In this document: one piece after another, positions 51,293-61,789 of the stretch
Layout: every line of letters starts with the position of its first letter
How positions within the stretch are numbered: position 1 is the stretch's first letter
NCBI RefSeq assembly: GCF_900089455.2
Contig: NZ_LT907988.1
Span: 1,984,001 to 2,048,000 of the forward strand
Direction: 5' to 3'
DNA length: 64,000 nucleotides
Origin: Orrella dioscoreae
GTDB lineage: Bacteria; Pseudomonadota; Gammaproteobacteria; Burkholderiales; Burkholderiaceae_B
Made by a program: the position numbers and the translations under genes
Notes under the pieces: model-generated
Databases searched by the model: none
What the model was told of the DNA's origin: nothing
The model's input: only the letters and a program-made list of their open reading frames with translations

Positions 51293-51871
51293 TCAGTGCC
51301 TCTCGGCTTGCGGCCCGTGGCCGGCGGCCTGCATCGAGGCGCTGCTCAGCTTGTCGACATAGGCGATGCCGATGGCCGACAGGATGAAGGTGATGTGGAT
51401 GATCGTCTGCCACATGACGCCTGTCTCCGTGAAGCGCGAGTTCGGCGAGCCGATGTTGCCCGCCTCGATGAAGGTGCGCAGCAGGTGGATCGACGAGATC
51501 CCGATGATCGCCATGGCCAGCTTCACCTTCAGCACGCTGGCGTTCACGTGGCTCAGCCACTCGGGGCTGTCTGGGTGGCCCTCCAGCCCCAGGCGGGAGA
51601 CGAAGGTCTCGTAGCCGCCCACGATCACCATGACCAGCAGGTTGGAAATCATCACCACGTCGATCAGGCCCAGCACGAGCAGCATGATGTCCATCTCGCC
51701 GAAGCTGGAGGCGTGGGTCACCAAGTGCCACAGTTCCTTCAGGAACAGCAGCACGTAGACGCCCTGGGCCACGATCAGGCCCAGGTACAGCGGCAGCTGC
51801 AGCCACCGTGAGCTGAAGATGATGGATGCCAGCGGGCGCAGCGGCCGGGGCGTGGAAGAAGAGGGTTTCAT
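51293..51871 (-). CDS. YqhA/UPF0114 family membrane protein
   Basis: A 192-aa integral membrane protein starting [20 protein letters not shown]. Four predicted transmembrane helices; [40 protein letters not shown] and [21 protein letters not shown]-like segment. The GGYETFVSR motif marks UPF0114. Role unknown. It converges with the LysR gene 3 bp away. Confidence 0.88.
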   Translation of the reverse strand: MKPSSSTPRPLRPLASIIFSSRWLQLPLYLGLIVAQGVYVLLFLKELWHLVTHASSFGEMDIMLLVLGLIDVVMISNLLVMVIVGGYETFVSRLGLEGHPDSPEWLSHVNASVLKVKLAMAIIGISSIHLLRTFIEAGNIGSPNSRFTETGVMWQTIIHITFILSAIGIAYVDKLSSASMQAAGHGPQAERH

Positions 51872-52214
51872 GATGGAGCGGTCATCCGGCAAGAGGGAGA
51901 TTCGAGGGAAGGGCAAACTGGGTGGGGCGGCATTCTAGCAACGCATCATGGCGTTTTCCCGCATGCTGCCCGGCGGGCTTGGACGGCCCATGCAGGGGGC
52001 TGGAACGGACCCCGCCCACTTTCCGGTAAAATGTCCCGTTGGTCGTGCGCGCAGGCCCTCAGGCTTGCGGTTTTCCCGGCCTGGCGCCGCGGCGCCGGCT
52101 GGTCTTCGCCACACGGCGGATGACGCTCCGGGACGGCACTTCGTGGCATCGATCAGGCTTCCTGGCCTGGCCGATCCCTCCATGACACATTCATTTTCGG
52201 GAAATAGGTTTTTC
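51872..52214. other. Intergenic region upstream of tig
   Basis: A 343-bp divergent gap between the UPF0114 gene and tig. A TAAAAT -10-like hexamer lies at 52027-52032 without a convincing -35. The 52040-52200 segment is GC-rich and probably the tig leader. No protein frame is convincing. Confidence 0.5.
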
Positions 52215-53525
52215 ATGCAGCCTGTGGTTGAAACTCTCTCCGGCCTCCAGCGCCGCGTTGATCTGGCCGTTGCCCTGGCCGATGTCGAAAAGGAAGTCCA
52301 GGCGCAGCTCAAGCGTGTGGCAAGCACCGCCAAGGTCCAGGGCTTCCGCCCGGGCAAGGCGCCGCTGTCGATCATCGAGCGCAGCCACGGTCCCGGCATC
52401 CGCTACGACGTCATCAACAGCCAGGTTGGCCGCGCGTTCGACGACGCCGTCGGCGCCGCCAAGCTGCGCGTGGCGGGCGCCCCCAAGCTCGAGCCCAAGA
52501 CGGAAGGCGTGCCCGAAGGCACGCTGGCCTTCACGGCCAGCTTCGAGGTCTATCCGGAAGTCCAGCTCCCCGAGCTGTCGACGCTGGAAGTGACCCGCGC
52601 CACCGCTGAAGTGGGCGAGGCCGAAGTCCAGCGCACCCTGGACATCCTGCGCAAGCAACGCGCGTCGTACGAAGCCCGCGCCGACCGCGCCGCCCAGGAC
52701 GACGACCGCGTCACCCTGGACTTCGCCGGCTCGATCGACGGCGTGCCCTTCGACGGCGGCAAGGCCGAGGACTTCCCCTTCGTGCTGGGCCAGGGCCGCA
52801 TGCTGCCCGAGTTCGAAACCGCCGTGACCGGCCTGAAGGCTGGCGACACCAAGACCTTCCCGCTGGCTTTCCCCGCTGATTACGGTGGCGCGGAAGTCGC
52901 CGGCAAGACGGCCGAGTTCGCCATCACCATCAAGGAAGTGGCCGAACCCGTGCTGCCGGAAGTCGACAGCGAGTTCGCCAAGTCGCTCGGCCAGGCCGAA
53001 GGCGACGTGGAAAAGCTGCGTGCCGACATCACCGCCAACCTGCAGCGCGAAGTGAAGCAGCGCGCCCTGGGCCGCACCAAGAGCAGCGTGATGGACGCCC
53101 TGGCCGCCGCCGCCAAGTTCGACGTGCCGCAATCCCTGATCGAGAACGACGCCCAAGGCCGCGTGGCTGCTGCCCGCGAAGACCTGAAGTCGCGCGGCGT
53201 GCCCAACGCCGAGTCGGTGCCGATCCCGCTGGAAGCCTTCTCCGCCGAGTCCGAGCGCCGCGTGCGCCTGGGCCTGGTGGTCGGCGAGCTGGTCAAGTCG
53301 GCCCAACTGCAAGCCAAGCCCGAGCAGGTGCGCGCCCGCATCGAAGAGTTCGCGCAGAACTACGAACAGCCCGCCCAGGTCGTCAGCTACTACCTGTCCG
53401 ACCGCCAGCGCCGCGGTGAAATCGAAGCCGTCGTGCTGGAAGACAATGTCGTCGAATACGTCCTGGCCAATGCCAAGGTCACCGACGAGTCCGTGCCTTT
53501 CGAACAACTGATGGGAACTGCCTGA
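52215..53525 (+). CDS. tig: Trigger factor
   Basis: A 436-aa ribosome-associated chaperone and prolyl isomerase. Ribosome-binding domain with the signature [12 protein letters not shown] (residues ~44-55), an FKBP-type PPIase domain (~150-245, [40 protein letters not shown]) and a helical C-terminal chaperone domain. Upstream in-frame codons lack a ribosome-binding site and are rejected. Stop overlaps the clpP start, TGATG. Confidence 0.96.
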   Translation: MQPVVETLSGLQRRVDLAVALADVEKEVQAQLKRVASTAKVQGFRPGKAPLSIIERSHGPGIRYDVINSQVGRAFDDAVGAAKLRVAGAPKLEPKTEGVPEGTLAFTASFEVYPEVQLPELSTLEVTRATAEVGEAEVQRTLDILRKQRASYEARADRAAQDDDRVTLDFAGSIDGVPFDGGKAEDFPFVLGQGRMLPEFETAVTGLKAGDTKTFPLAFPADYGGAEVAGKTAEFAITIKEVAEPVLPEVDSEFAKSLGQAEGDVEKLRADITANLQREVKQRALGRTKSSVMDALAAAAKFDVPQSLIENDAQGRVAAAREDLKSRGVPNAESVPIPLEAFSAESERRVRLGLVVGELVKSAQLQAKPEQVRARIEEFAQNYEQPAQVVSYYLSDRQRRGEIEAVVLEDNVVEYVLANAKVTDESVPFEQLMGTA

Positions 53526-54181
53526 TGCAACGCTTCACCGATTTCTATGCGTCCATGTACGGTGGCGAGTCGGTGACGCCTACCGGCCTGGGCTACATCC
53601 CCATGGTCATCGAGCAGTCTGGGCGCGGTGAACGCGCCTATGACATCTACTCGCGCCTGTTGAAGGAACGCATCATGTTCCTGGTCGGCCCGGTGCACGA
53701 TGCATCGGCCAACCTGCTGGTTGCGCAGCTGCTGTTCCTCGAGTCCGAGAATCCGGACAAGGACATCTCGTTCTACATCAACTCGCCCGGCGGGTCGGTG
53801 TATGCGGGCATGGCCATCTACGACACGATGCAGTTCGTCAAGCCCGAGGTCTCGACCTTGTGCGCGGGCCTGGCCGCCAGCATGGGTGCATTCCTGCTGG
53901 CAGCCGGCGCCAAGGGCAAGCGTTTCGCGCTGCCCAATTCGCGCATCATGATCCACCAGCCCTCGGGTGGCGCTCAAGGCCAGGCAACCGACATCCAGAT
54001 CCAGGCTCGCGAGATCCTGGACCTGCGTTCGCGCCTGAACCGCATCCTGGCCGATCGCACCGGCCAGCCGATCGAGCGCATCGAAATCGACACCGAGCGC
54101 GACAACTTCATGTCCGCTGAAGATGCGGTATCGTATGGACTGATCGACCGGGTGATGACGAACCGGGCCGAGGAAGCCTGA
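53525..54181 (+). CDS. clpP: ATP-dependent Clp protease proteolytic subunit
   Basis: A 218-aa serine protease forming the tetradecameric chamber for ClpX/ClpA. Catalytic triad S119 ([12 protein letters not shown]), H144 (IMIHQPSGG) and D193 (TERDNFMS). The [18 protein letters not shown] oxyanion-hole region is intact. Coupled to tig by a 1-bp overlap, with clpX 118 bp downstream, the usual tig-clpP-clpX order. Confidence 0.97.
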   Translation: MQRFTDFYASMYGGESVTPTGLGYIPMVIEQSGRGERAYDIYSRLLKERIMFLVGPVHDASANLLVAQLLFLESENPDKDISFYINSPGGSVYAGMAIYDTMQFVKPEVSTLCAGLAASMGAFLLAAGAKGKRFALPNSRIMIHQPSGGAQGQATDIQIQAREILDLRSRLNRILADRTGQPIERIEIDTERDNFMSAEDAVSYGLIDRVMTNRAEEA

Positions 54182-54299
54182 TTTGGTGGCCTGGTCCTCG
54201 ATGCCTTCGGGCGTCGGGGCCAGTCCCTCTCCCGCAGCCCTGTTCCTGCGGCGCAGTCCCAGCACCGGCCTGTGCCGCTCACCGAGACACTAGACGCAT

Positions 54300-55601
54300 A
54301 TGCCCGAAAAGAAAGGATCAGCCGACGCCAAAGTGCTGCATTGCTCTTTCTGCAACAAGAGCCAGCACGAGGTCCGCAAGCTGATCGCCGGCCCGTCGGT
54401 ATTCATTTGCGACGAGTGCATAGATCTTTGCAACGACATCATCCGCGAAGAGGCGCAGGCCAACGCGCGCGCCGCGATTCGTTCCGATCTGCCCACCCCC
54501 GCCGAGATCAAGCGCTTCCTCGACCAATACGTCATTGGCCAGGACTCGCCCAAGCGCATGCTGGCAGTGGCTGTCTACAACCACTACAAGCGCATCCGCC
54601 ACGGCGAGATCAAGGGTGACGAGGTCGAGCTCTCGAAAAGCAATATCCTGCTGATCGGCCCCACCGGCTCGGGCAAGACGCTGCTGGCCCAGACGCTGGC
54701 CCGCCAGCTCGACGTGCCCTTCGTCATGGCCGATGCCACCACGCTGACCGAAGCCGGCTACGTGGGCGAGGATGTCGAGAACATCATCCAGAAGCTGCTG
54801 CAGAACTGCAATTACGATGTCGAGAAGGCGCAGCGCGCCATCGTCTACATCGACGAGATCGACAAGATCTCGCGCAAGGCCGACAACCCCTCGATCACCC
54901 GCGACGTGTCGGGCGAGGGCGTGCAGCAGGCGCTCCTGAAGCTCATCGAAGGCACGGTTGCCTCCGTGCCGCCCCAGGGCGGCCGCAAGCATCCGAACCA
55001 GGATTTCGTCCAGGTCGACACCACCAATATCCTGTTCATCGTGGGCGGCGCCTTCGACGGACTGGAAAAGGTCATCCGCAACCGCACCGAGCGTTCCGGC
55101 ATCGGCTTCTCGGCCTCGGTCAACGCCAAGTCCGAGCGTTCGGTGGGCCAGATGTTCTCCGAAGTCGAGCCCGAGGATCTGGTCAAGTTCGGCCTGATTC
55201 CCGAACTGGTCGGCCGCCTGCCGGTGGTCGCCACGCTGGCCGAGCTGGACGAGGACGCGCTGGTCAGCATCCTCACCGAGCCCAAGAACGCCCTGCTCAA
55301 GCAGTTCCAGAAGCTCTTCGCCATGGAAGGCGCCGAGCTTGACGTGCGGCCCGCCGCCCTGCGCGCCATCGCCCGCAAGGCGCTCAAGCGCAAGACCGGC
55401 GCCCGCGGCCTGCGCTCCATCCTGGAATCCTCGCTGCTGGACACCATGTACGAGCTGCCCTCGCAGGGCAACATCTCGCGCGTGGTCGTGGACGAAACCG
55501 CCATCGAAGGCAGCGGCAAGCCGCTGCTGATCTATGCGGACGAAGCCAAGGAAGCCCCCGCCAAGCCCGACCGCGGCGCAATCCGCGACGCCGCGGCCTG
55601 A
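54300..55601 (+). CDS. clpX: ATP-dependent Clp protease unfoldase ClpX
   Basis: A 433-aa AAA+ unfoldase that feeds substrates to ClpP. N-terminal zinc-binding domain with C15, C18, C37 and C40 ([18 protein letters not shown]), Walker A GPTGSGKT (120-127), Walker [11 protein letters not shown] (181-190), and the pore-loop GYVG (153-156). Normal length. Terminator at 55678-55714. Confidence 0.97.
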   Translation: MPEKKGSADAKVLHCSFCNKSQHEVRKLIAGPSVFICDECIDLCNDIIREEAQANARAAIRSDLPTPAEIKRFLDQYVIGQDSPKRMLAVAVYNHYKRIRHGEIKGDEVELSKSNILLIGPTGSGKTLLAQTLARQLDVPFVMADATTLTEAGYVGEDVENIIQKLLQNCNYDVEKAQRAIVYIDEIDKISRKADNPSITRDVSGEGVQQALLKLIEGTVASVPPQGGRKHPNQDFVQVDTTNILFIVGGAFDGLEKVIRNRTERSGIGFSASVNAKSERSVGQMFSEVEPEDLVKFGLIPELVGRLPVVATLAELDEDALVSILTEPKNALLKQFQKLFAMEGAELDVRPAALRAIARKALKRKTGARGLRSILESSLLDTMYELPSQGNISRVVVDETAIEGSGKPLLIYADEAKEAPAKPDRGAIRDAAA

Positions 55602-55940
55602 TCTGCCGGTGGTTTCCACCCGGGTAATCCACCGATTGCCCGCGGCGGCTTCCCCTGGACTTGACGCCAGCAAGACACGAGCAACCCTGCGCCACGCAGG
55701 GTTGCTCGTTTTTTGCGGCCCTCGTCCAAGGACAATGGCCAGACGGACTGCCGAGGAAAGCCTCTCCCGAGGGGCGCGGGCGCTTTTCGAGGCACCGCGC
55801 GTCGAAGGGATCCCGATCCACTATTGATTTTTCGGCTATTGTCTTCATATCGGACCTATGAGCGGCTCGCGGCCCTTGAACTGTCAAAGATCTTTCAGCC
55901 GTCCGCAGCCGAAACGCCGTAACTCTTGAAGGAAGCCCAT
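55602..55940 (+). other. Intergenic region between clpX and lon
   Basis: A 339-bp gap that holds the clpX terminator (55678-55714). A weak sigma-70-like pair, TTGATT and TCATAT, is near 55825-55850, and a CTTGAA heat-shock-like -35 lies at 55875-55880 without a matching -10. No gene seen. Confidence 0.5.
55678..55714 (+). terminator. Rho-independent terminator after clpX
   Basis: CGAGCAACCCTGCG-CCA-CGCAGGGTTGCTCG, a perfect 14-bp stem with a 3-nt loop and a T6 run (55709-55714). Confidence 0.95.
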
Positions 55941-58388
55941 ATGTCTGCCAGCCAGACCTTGCCCTCCGAACCGATCGAGCTTCCGCTGCTGCCGCTGCGC
56001 GACGTCGTCGTGTTCCCGCACATGGTCATTCCTTTGTTCGTTGGCCGTCCCAGGTCCATCCGCGCCCTTGAAGCCGCCATGGAGGCGGGCAAGAGCATCA
56101 TGCTGGTGGCCCAGAAGTCGGCTGGCAAGGATGACCCGACGCCTGAAGACGTCTATGAAATCGGCTGCGTGGCCGGCATCCTGCAGATGCTGAAGCTGCC
56201 CGACGGCACCGTGAAGGTGCTGGTCGAGGGTTCGCAACGCGCCCGCATCACCCGCATCGACGACGCCGAGTCGCACTTCACCAGCGAAGTCGTGCCCATC
56301 GCGCCCGAAGCCCAGCTCGGCGCCGAGACCGAGGCCCTGCGCCGCGCCATCGTCGCCCAGTTCGAGCAATACGTGAAGCTCAACAAGAAGATCCCGCCCG
56401 AGATCCTGACCTCGCTGGCCGGCATCGACGAGGCTGGCCGCCTGGCTGACACCATCGCCGCGCACCTGCCGCTCAAGCTCGAGGAAAAGCAGAAGATGCT
56501 CGAGGTGTTCGGCACGTCCGACCGCCTGGAAGCGCTCCTCACGCAGCTGGAAACCGAGATCGACATTCTCCAGGTGGAGAAGCGCATCCGCGGCCGCGTG
56601 AAGAAGCAGATGGAGAAGAGCCAGCGCGACTACTACCTGAACGAGCAGGTCAAGGCCATCCAGAAGGAACTGGGCGAAGGCGAGGAAGGCGCCGACATCG
56701 AGGAACTGGAAAAGAAGATCCTGGCCGCGCACCTGCCCAAGGAGGCCAAGAAGAAGGCCGATGGCGAGCTCAAGAAGCTGAAGCTCATGTCGCCCATGTC
56801 GGCTGAAGCCACCGTCGTGCGCAACTACATCGACACGCTCATCAATCTTCCCTGGAAGAAGAAGAGCAAGGTCAACAACTCGCTCTCCAACGCCGAGAAG
56901 GTGCTGGACGACGACCACTACGGCCTCGAGAAGGTCAAGGAACGCATCCTCGAGTATCTCGCGGTGCAGCAGCGCGTGGACAAGGTCAAGGCGCCCATCC
57001 TGTGCCTGGTCGGCCCGCCCGGCGTGGGCAAGACCTCGCTCGGCCAGTCCATCGCCAAGGCCACGAACCGCAAGTTCGTGCGCATGGCCCTGGGCGGCGT
57101 GCGCGACGAAGCCGAGATCCGTGGCCATCGCCGCACCTACATCGGTTCGATGCCCGGCAAGATCCTGCAGAACATGTCCAAGGTGGCCGTGCGCAACCCG
57201 CTGTTCCTGCTCGATGAGATCGACAAGCTGGGCATGGACTTCCGCGGCGATCCCGCGTCGGCGCTGCTCGAGGTGCTGGATCCGGAACAGAACCACACCT
57301 TCCAGGACCACTACATCGAGGTCGACTTCGACCTGTCGGATGTGATGTTCGTGGCAACGAGCAACACGCTGAACATTCCGCCGGCGCTGCTGGACCGCAT
57401 GGAAGTCATCCGTCTGTCGGGTTACACCGAGGACGAGAAGGTGCACATCGCCCGCGAGCATCTGCTGCCCAAGCTGATGAAGAACAACGGCGTGAAGCCC
57501 GAGGAACTGGCTGTCGACGAATCGGCCATCCGCGACATCGTGCGTTACTACACCCGGGAAGCCGGCGTGCGCGCGCTCGAGCGAGAAATCGGCAAGGTCT
57601 GCCGCAAGGTGGTCAAGCAGCTGCTCACGCAGTCGCAGGCCGACGGCGCGAAGGCCTCCGAGCCCGTCGTGCAGGTCAAGGTCAACGCCGACAACCTGAA
57701 CGACTACCTGGGCGTGCGCCGCTATTCCTTCGGCATGGCCGAAAAGGAAAACCAGGTCGGCCAGGTCACCGGTCTGGCATGGACGGAAGTGGGCGGCGAT
57801 CTGCTGACCATCGAAGTCGCCGACATGCCCGGCAAGGGCGTCATCCAGCGCACGGGTTCGCTGGGCGACGTCATGAAGGAGTCGGTCGAGGCTGCGCGCA
57901 GCGTCGTGCGGGCCCGCGCCCGCCGCCTGGGTTTTGCCGACAGCGTGTTCGAGAAGCACGACATGCACGTGCACGTGCCGGAAGGCGCCACGCCCAAGGA
58001 CGGTCCGTCCGCGGGTATCGCCATCACGACGGCCATCGTCTCGGCGCTGTCCAGGATCCCCGTGCGCGCCGACGTCGCCATGACCGGCGAAATCACGCTC
58101 CGTGGCGAGGTGCTGGCCATCGGCGGCCTGAAGGAAAAGCTGCTGGCAGCCCACCGTGGCGGCATCAAGACGGTGCTGATCCCCGAGGAAAACGTGAAGG
58201 ACTTGGCCGAGATCCCGGACAACGTCAAGAACCACCTCGAGATCGTGCCGGTGCGCTGGATCGACAAGGTGCTGGAAAAGGCGCTGGAACGCCTGCCCAC
58301 GCCGCTGCCCGAGGAAGAGCCCGCCAAGGCCGAGTCGGTGGTGGCTGCCGGCAAGCCGGCCGACGCCGACCCCGTCATCAAGCACTGA
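55941..58388 (+). CDS. lon: Lon protease
   Basis: An 815-aa ATP-dependent protease. N-terminal LON domain ([20 protein letters not shown]), coiled region (~residues 215-280), AAA+ domain with Walker A GPPGVGKT (358-365) and [13 protein letters not shown], and a proteolytic domain with the Ser-Lys dyad S690 (DGPSAG) and K733 ([14 protein letters not shown]). An AAGGAAG site precedes the ATG. Typical bacterial LonA. Confidence 0.97.
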   Translation: MSASQTLPSEPIELPLLPLRDVVVFPHMVIPLFVGRPRSIRALEAAMEAGKSIMLVAQKSAGKDDPTPEDVYEIGCVAGILQMLKLPDGTVKVLVEGSQRARITRIDDAESHFTSEVVPIAPEAQLGAETEALRRAIVAQFEQYVKLNKKIPPEILTSLAGIDEAGRLADTIAAHLPLKLEEKQKMLEVFGTSDRLEALLTQLETEIDILQVEKRIRGRVKKQMEKSQRDYYLNEQVKAIQKELGEGEEGADIEELEKKILAAHLPKEAKKKADGELKKLKLMSPMSAEATVVRNYIDTLINLPWKKKSKVNNSLSNAEKVLDDDHYGLEKVKERILEYLAVQQRVDKVKAPILCLVGPPGVGKTSLGQSIAKATNRKFVRMALGGVRDEAEIRGHRRTYIGSMPGKILQNMSKVAVRNPLFLLDEIDKLGMDFRGDPASALLEVLDPEQNHTFQDHYIEVDFDLSDVMFVATSNTLNIPPALLDRMEVIRLSGYTEDEKVHIAREHLLPKLMKNNGVKPEELAVDESAIRDIVRYYTREAGVRALEREIGKVCRKVVKQLLTQSQADGAKASEPVVQVKVNADNLNDYLGVRRYSFGMAEKENQVGQVTGLAWTEVGGDLLTIEVADMPGKGVIQRTGSLGDVMKESVEAARSVVRARARRLGFADSVFEKHDMHVHVPEGATPKDGPSAGIAITTAIVSALSRIPVRADVAMTGEITLRGEVLAIGGLKEKLLAAHRGGIKTVLIPEENVKDLAEIPDNVKNHLEIVPVRWIDKVLEKALERLPTPLPEEEPAKAESVVAAGKPADADPVIKH

Positions 58389-58487
58389 TCCCGGCCTGGG
58401 CGTCGGCCCAAGGCTGGCGATTCGATCCCTGCCTTCTTCTTGCGAGGAAGGCGGGGATTTTCATTTGAGAGCAGGCGAGGAGCCGGG

Positions 58488-58889
58488 ATGGTGCAGGAGG
58501 ACGAACGCCACGGCGTGCGTATCGACAAGTGGTTATGGGCGGCGCGTTTCTACAAGACCCGGTCGCTGGCCAGCGCCGCGGTCGAAGCGGGCAGGGTGCT
58601 GGTCAATGGCGCAAGGGCCAAGCCTGCGCGCATCGTTCGGCGGGATGACCGCATCGACATCACCGGGCAGGCCCAGCAGCAGTGGGTGGTGATCGTGCGG
58701 GGATTGGCGGAAAAGCGCGGCTCGGCCACGCTGGCGCGCCTGCTGTACGACGAAACGACCGAGAGCATTGCCGCAAGGCTGTTGCGGGAAGAGGCGCGCC
58801 GCTGGCAGCCGGAGCCTGAGGAAGACCGCCACGGCCGTCCCACCAAGCGGGAACGGCGTGACCTGGACCGTTATCGTCACCGCGACTAG
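58488..58889 (+). CDS. hslR: S4-domain ribosome-associated heat-shock protein Hsp15
   Basis: A 133-aa protein starting MVQEDERHGVRIDKWLWAAR after GAGGAG. An S4 RNA-binding domain (residues 10-70, RIDKWLWAARFYKTRSLASA, AGRVLVNGARAKPARIVRRD) and a basic C-terminal tail (GRPTKRERRDLDRYRHRD). Hsp15 rescues stalled 50S subunits carrying nascent chains in E. coli. Its position after lon suits a stress-response role. Confidence 0.92.
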   Translation: MVQEDERHGVRIDKWLWAARFYKTRSLASAAVEAGRVLVNGARAKPARIVRRDDRIDITGQAQQQWVVIVRGLAEKRGSATLARLLYDETTESIAARLLREEARRWQPEPEEDRHGRPTKRERRDLDRYRHRD

Positions 58890-58921
58890 GCTGCCGTGGC
58901 GGCGTGCGCGGCGTGTGTTGC

Positions 58922-59572
58922 CTAGTGCAGCGGTTGCGTGCGGATCAGGCCGACCGCAATGCCTTCGAGCACGAAATCCTGCCCGGGCTGGATCTCGATG
59001 GGGGCGAAGTCGGGATTTTCCGGCAGCAGCGCAATCCGCGAGCCGCTGCGCTGCAGGCGCTTGACGGTGACGTCGTCATCGAGACGCGCCACCACGATCT
59101 GGCCATTGCGCGCTTCCGGGGTGCGCTTCACCGCCAGCAGGTCGCCATCCAGAATGCCGGCGTCCCGCATGCTGAGCCCGCGCACCTTGAGGAGGTAGTC
59201 CGGCGTCTGCGTGAAGAGTCCGGGATCCACGCCCACCTCGCGTTCGACGTGCTCGGTGGCGAGGATGGGACTGCCTGCCGCGACGCGCCCAACCAGCGGC
59301 AGCAGCATCTGTGCCAGGGCCGGGTGGGGCAGCAGGGCCTGCACCGGCTCGGGCGCCTGGTTGAGCAGCCGGATGCCGCGCGAGGCGCCGGCGGTCAGCT
59401 CGATGGCCCCCTTGCGCGCCAAGGCCTTCAGATGGTCTTCCGCGGCATTCGGCGACCGAAAGCCCAGCGCCTGGGCAATCTCGGCGCGCGTGGGCGGGAA
59501 GCCCGTCTGCGCGAGCGTGCGGCGGATGAGATCCAGGATTTCCTGCTGACGGGCGGTGAGCTTGGCGGCCAT
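58922..59572 (-). CDS. lexA: LexA repressor, SOS response
   Basis: A 216-aa protein starting [21 protein letters not shown]-terminal winged HTH (~28-48, [20 protein letters not shown]), cleavage site A99-G100 (RVAAGSPI), nucleophile S134 (GLSMRDAG) and K171 (TVKRL). Autocleavage with RecA-ssDNA derepresses the SOS regulon. A perfect SOS box lies 11 nt upstream, so lexA is self-regulated. Converges with hslR (32-bp gap). Confidence 0.97.
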   Translation of the reverse strand: MAAKLTARQQEILDLIRRTLAQTGFPPTRAEIAQALGFRSPNAAEDHLKALARKGAIELTAGASRGIRLLNQAPEPVQALLPHPALAQMLLPLVGRVAAGSPILATEHVEREVGVDPGLFTQTPDYLLKVRGLSMRDAGILDGDLLAVKRTPEARNGQIVVARLDDDVTVKRLQRSGSRIALLPENPDFAPIEIQPGQDFVLEGIAVGLIRTQPLH

Positions 59573-59582
59573 GTTTCTCGTA

Positions 59583-59598
59583 CTGTATATGTATACAG
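59583..59598. promoter_or_regulatory. SOS box (LexA operator) of lexA
   Basis: CTGTATATGTATACAG matches the CTGT-N8-ACAG LexA consensus with both half-sites exact. It ends 10 nt before the lexA ATG on the minus strand, overlapping the probable promoter or start site. Confidence 0.95.
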
Positions 59599-59675
59599 GC
59601 TCGATTGTGGGGCATGCGCAGGGGGATTGCAAGCGATGGCCGCCGGGAGCGGCTGGCGCCAAGCCCGTCGCGCCC

Positions 59676-60638
59676 TCACAGGGCGCTGTCGGAGGCTGCC
59701 TGGCCGGGCATGGGGATGCCTGCCGGCCGCAGCGCGTAAGGGCCGTTGGCCAGCTGTTCGCGCAGAAAGCGCACGCACACGCCGATCTTGGCCGACTCCG
59801 ACAGCCTGCCCGGCGTGACTGCCCAGATATCGGCAGGCCAGCGATACGCGGGAAGCACGGGAACCAGTTCTCCCTTCTGCACGCTCAGCGCGCAATCCCA
59901 ATCCGCCAGCCGCACGATGCCGTGGCCATCCAGCGCCCATTGGCGAATGATGTCGTTGTTGTTCGAGGAAAGCGTGCCCGTCACCTTCACCGTCTCCAGG
60001 CCCTTGGGGCCGACCAGCCGCCAATTCCCGAAGGGCTGGTCACGCTCGCGGAAGACCAGGCAGCTATGGCGGCACAGTTCGTCCAATTGTTGCGGCATGC
60101 CGCGCGCTTCCAGGTAGGACGGCGCGGCGCACAGCAGGCGGTGGCTATGCGCGATACGGTGGGCAATCAGATGCGGCTCGGGCACGCCGCCGATACGAAT
60201 GTCCAGGTCCAGCCCCTCTTCCAGCAGATCCACCGGCCGGTCCAGCACCGTCAGCGATACCTCCAGTTTGGGATAGCGCTTCGCCAGCAGCGAAATGGCG
60301 GGGGCGACGTGATTGCGTCCCAGCCGGAAGCTGGAGCTGACGCGCAAGCGGCCCCGGGGCTCCGACACTTCGTCCGCCAGCGCGTCGCGTAACTGGCGCA
60401 CATTTCCCAGGATTTCCCGGGCCCATTCGTAGGTCTGCTCGCCCTGCGCGGTGGCGCTCAGGCGCCGCGAGGTGCGATGCAGCAGCCGCACGCCCAGATC
60501 CTGTTCCAGGATGCCGATGCGTTTGCTGACGTAGGAGGGCGACATGCCCCATTCGTCGGCCGTGCGGGCGAAGCTGCCCAGGCGGATGACTTCGGTGAAC
60601 AGGTGCAGGTCGACGAGCGAGGGCTGGTGATCGGCCAC
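59676..60638 (-). CDS. LysR-family regulator (second)
   Basis: A 320-aa protein starting [20 protein letters not shown]. Winged HTH (~residues 15-60, [20 protein letters not shown]) and a CrgA-like effector domain ([40 protein letters not shown]). Divergent from the TctC-enolase-superfamily operon (121-bp gap), which it presumably controls. Confidence 0.9.
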   Translation of the reverse strand: MADHQPSLVDLHLFTEVIRLGSFARTADEWGMSPSYVSKRIGILEQDLGVRLLHRTSRRLSATAQGEQTYEWAREILGNVRQLRDALADEVSEPRGRLRVSSSFRLGRNHVAPAISLLAKRYPKLEVSLTVLDRPVDLLEEGLDLDIRIGGVPEPHLIAHRIAHSHRLLCAAPSYLEARGMPQQLDELCRHSCLVFRERDQPFGNWRLVGPKGLETVKVTGTLSSNNNDIIRQWALDGHGIVRLADWDCALSVQKGELVPVLPAYRWPADIWAVTPGRLSESAKIGVCVRFLREQLANGPYALRPAGIPMPGQAASDSAL

Positions 60639-60759
60639 GAATCGTGTATTGAGAAGTTCCGGATTCGGGGATTCTAAAAGGTTTCGTGGCCGATACGATA
60701 TGCGGACATGCCTTGGTCACCTTTTCGAGCAAGGCCATAACAATATCGGGAGAGACACC

Positions 60760-61752
60760 ATGACATCGTCCACCACCACCGTCCAGCGCCTGCTCCTGGC
60801 CGCGCTGGCCGCATGCGGCATCGGCACCGCTGCCGCGCAGGAAACCTATCCCGCCAAGGCCATTACCTGGCTCGTGCCCTTTGCGGCAGGCGGCCCCACC
60901 GACGCAGTCTCCAGGAACGTCGCGCAACGGGTTTCCGCCGCGCTGGGGCAATCGATCGTGGTGGAGAACCTGGGCGGCGCCGGCGGCACGATCGGCGCGG
61001 CAAAGGTCGCGCGCGCCAGGGCTGACGGTTACTCCCTGTTCGTGGGCCATATCGGGACCATGGCGGCCGCGCCGTCTCTCTTCAAGTCGCTGCGCTACGA
61101 CCCCAACCAGGATTTCGTTCCCGTGTTCCGTTTCCCCGACACGCCCATGGCCTTGCTCGTGGGCGCCAATTCGCCTTACCGCACGGCCACCGACCTGTTC
61201 GAGGCGGCCCGCAAGGATCCGGGCAAGCTCACCTTCGGCACGGCGGGCGTGGGCTCGTCTTCCCACCTGGCTGCCGAACATCTCGCGTCGGTGGTCAAGG
61301 TGCAATACACCTTCGTGCCCTACAAGGGCACGGGCCCGGCCATGGCCGACCTCATGGGCGGCCAGATCGACGCCATGCTGGACCAGACCAATGTCTCGCT
61401 GCCGCAGACCCAGGGCGGGCGCCTGCGCGCGCTGGCCCTGACCTCGCAGGCACGGATGGCGCTGTTTCCCGGCGTCCCGACGCTGGCGGAAAAGGAAGTG
61501 CCCGGTTTTCTCGCCTCGACCTGGTACGGGCTATATGCGCCTGCCGACACGCCGGCGCACGTGATCGACGTCCTGCAAAAGGCCTACGCCGAAGCCCTGG
61601 CCGACAAGGAATACGTGCAATCGCTGGAGAAGCAGGGCATTGAAGTACTGCCCGCCGAGTCGGTCAGTGCCGACGCGCTGGGGCGCTTCATGCGCAGCGA
61701 GCAGGAAAAGTGGCAGCGCGTCGTGCGCGAAGCCGGTATCGACCCGCAGTGA
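60760..61752 (+). CDS. TctC/Bug-type solute-binding protein (second)
   Basis: A 330-aa periplasmic protein starting MTSSTTTVQRLLLAALAACG with an AAA-type signal cleavage before QETYPAKAITWLVPFAAGGP. VVENLGGAGGTIGAAKVARA, FVPYKGTGPAMADLMGGQID and the C-terminal EVLPAESVSADALGRFMRSE are Bug features. It is the first gene of an operon with a mandelate-racemase-like enzyme, so its ligand is probably that enzyme's sugar-acid or hydroxy-acid substrate. The longer reading frame upstream is rejected; GGGAGAG precedes this ATG. Confidence 0.9.
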   Translation: MTSSTTTVQRLLLAALAACGIGTAAAQETYPAKAITWLVPFAAGGPTDAVSRNVAQRVSAALGQSIVVENLGGAGGTIGAAKVARARADGYSLFVGHIGTMAAAPSLFKSLRYDPNQDFVPVFRFPDTPMALLVGANSPYRTATDLFEAARKDPGKLTFGTAGVGSSSHLAAEHLASVVKVQYTFVPYKGTGPAMADLMGGQIDAMLDQTNVSLPQTQGGRLRALALTSQARMALFPGVPTLAEKEVPGFLASTWYGLYAPADTPAHVIDVLQKAYAEALADKEYVQSLEKQGIEVLPAESVSADALGRFMRSEQEKWQRVVREAGIDPQ

Positions 61753-61789
61753 TACCGCGCCCATCTCTCATCGGAAACAAGGAGACACA

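Noticed and set aside
51948-52214. N-terminal extension of trigger factor
   Set aside because: No family counterpart and no ribosome-binding site; the conserved protein starts at 52215.
55875-55880. Sigma-32 promoter for lon (CTTGAA)
   Set aside because: No CCCCAT-type -10 occurs at the required 13-15 bp distance.
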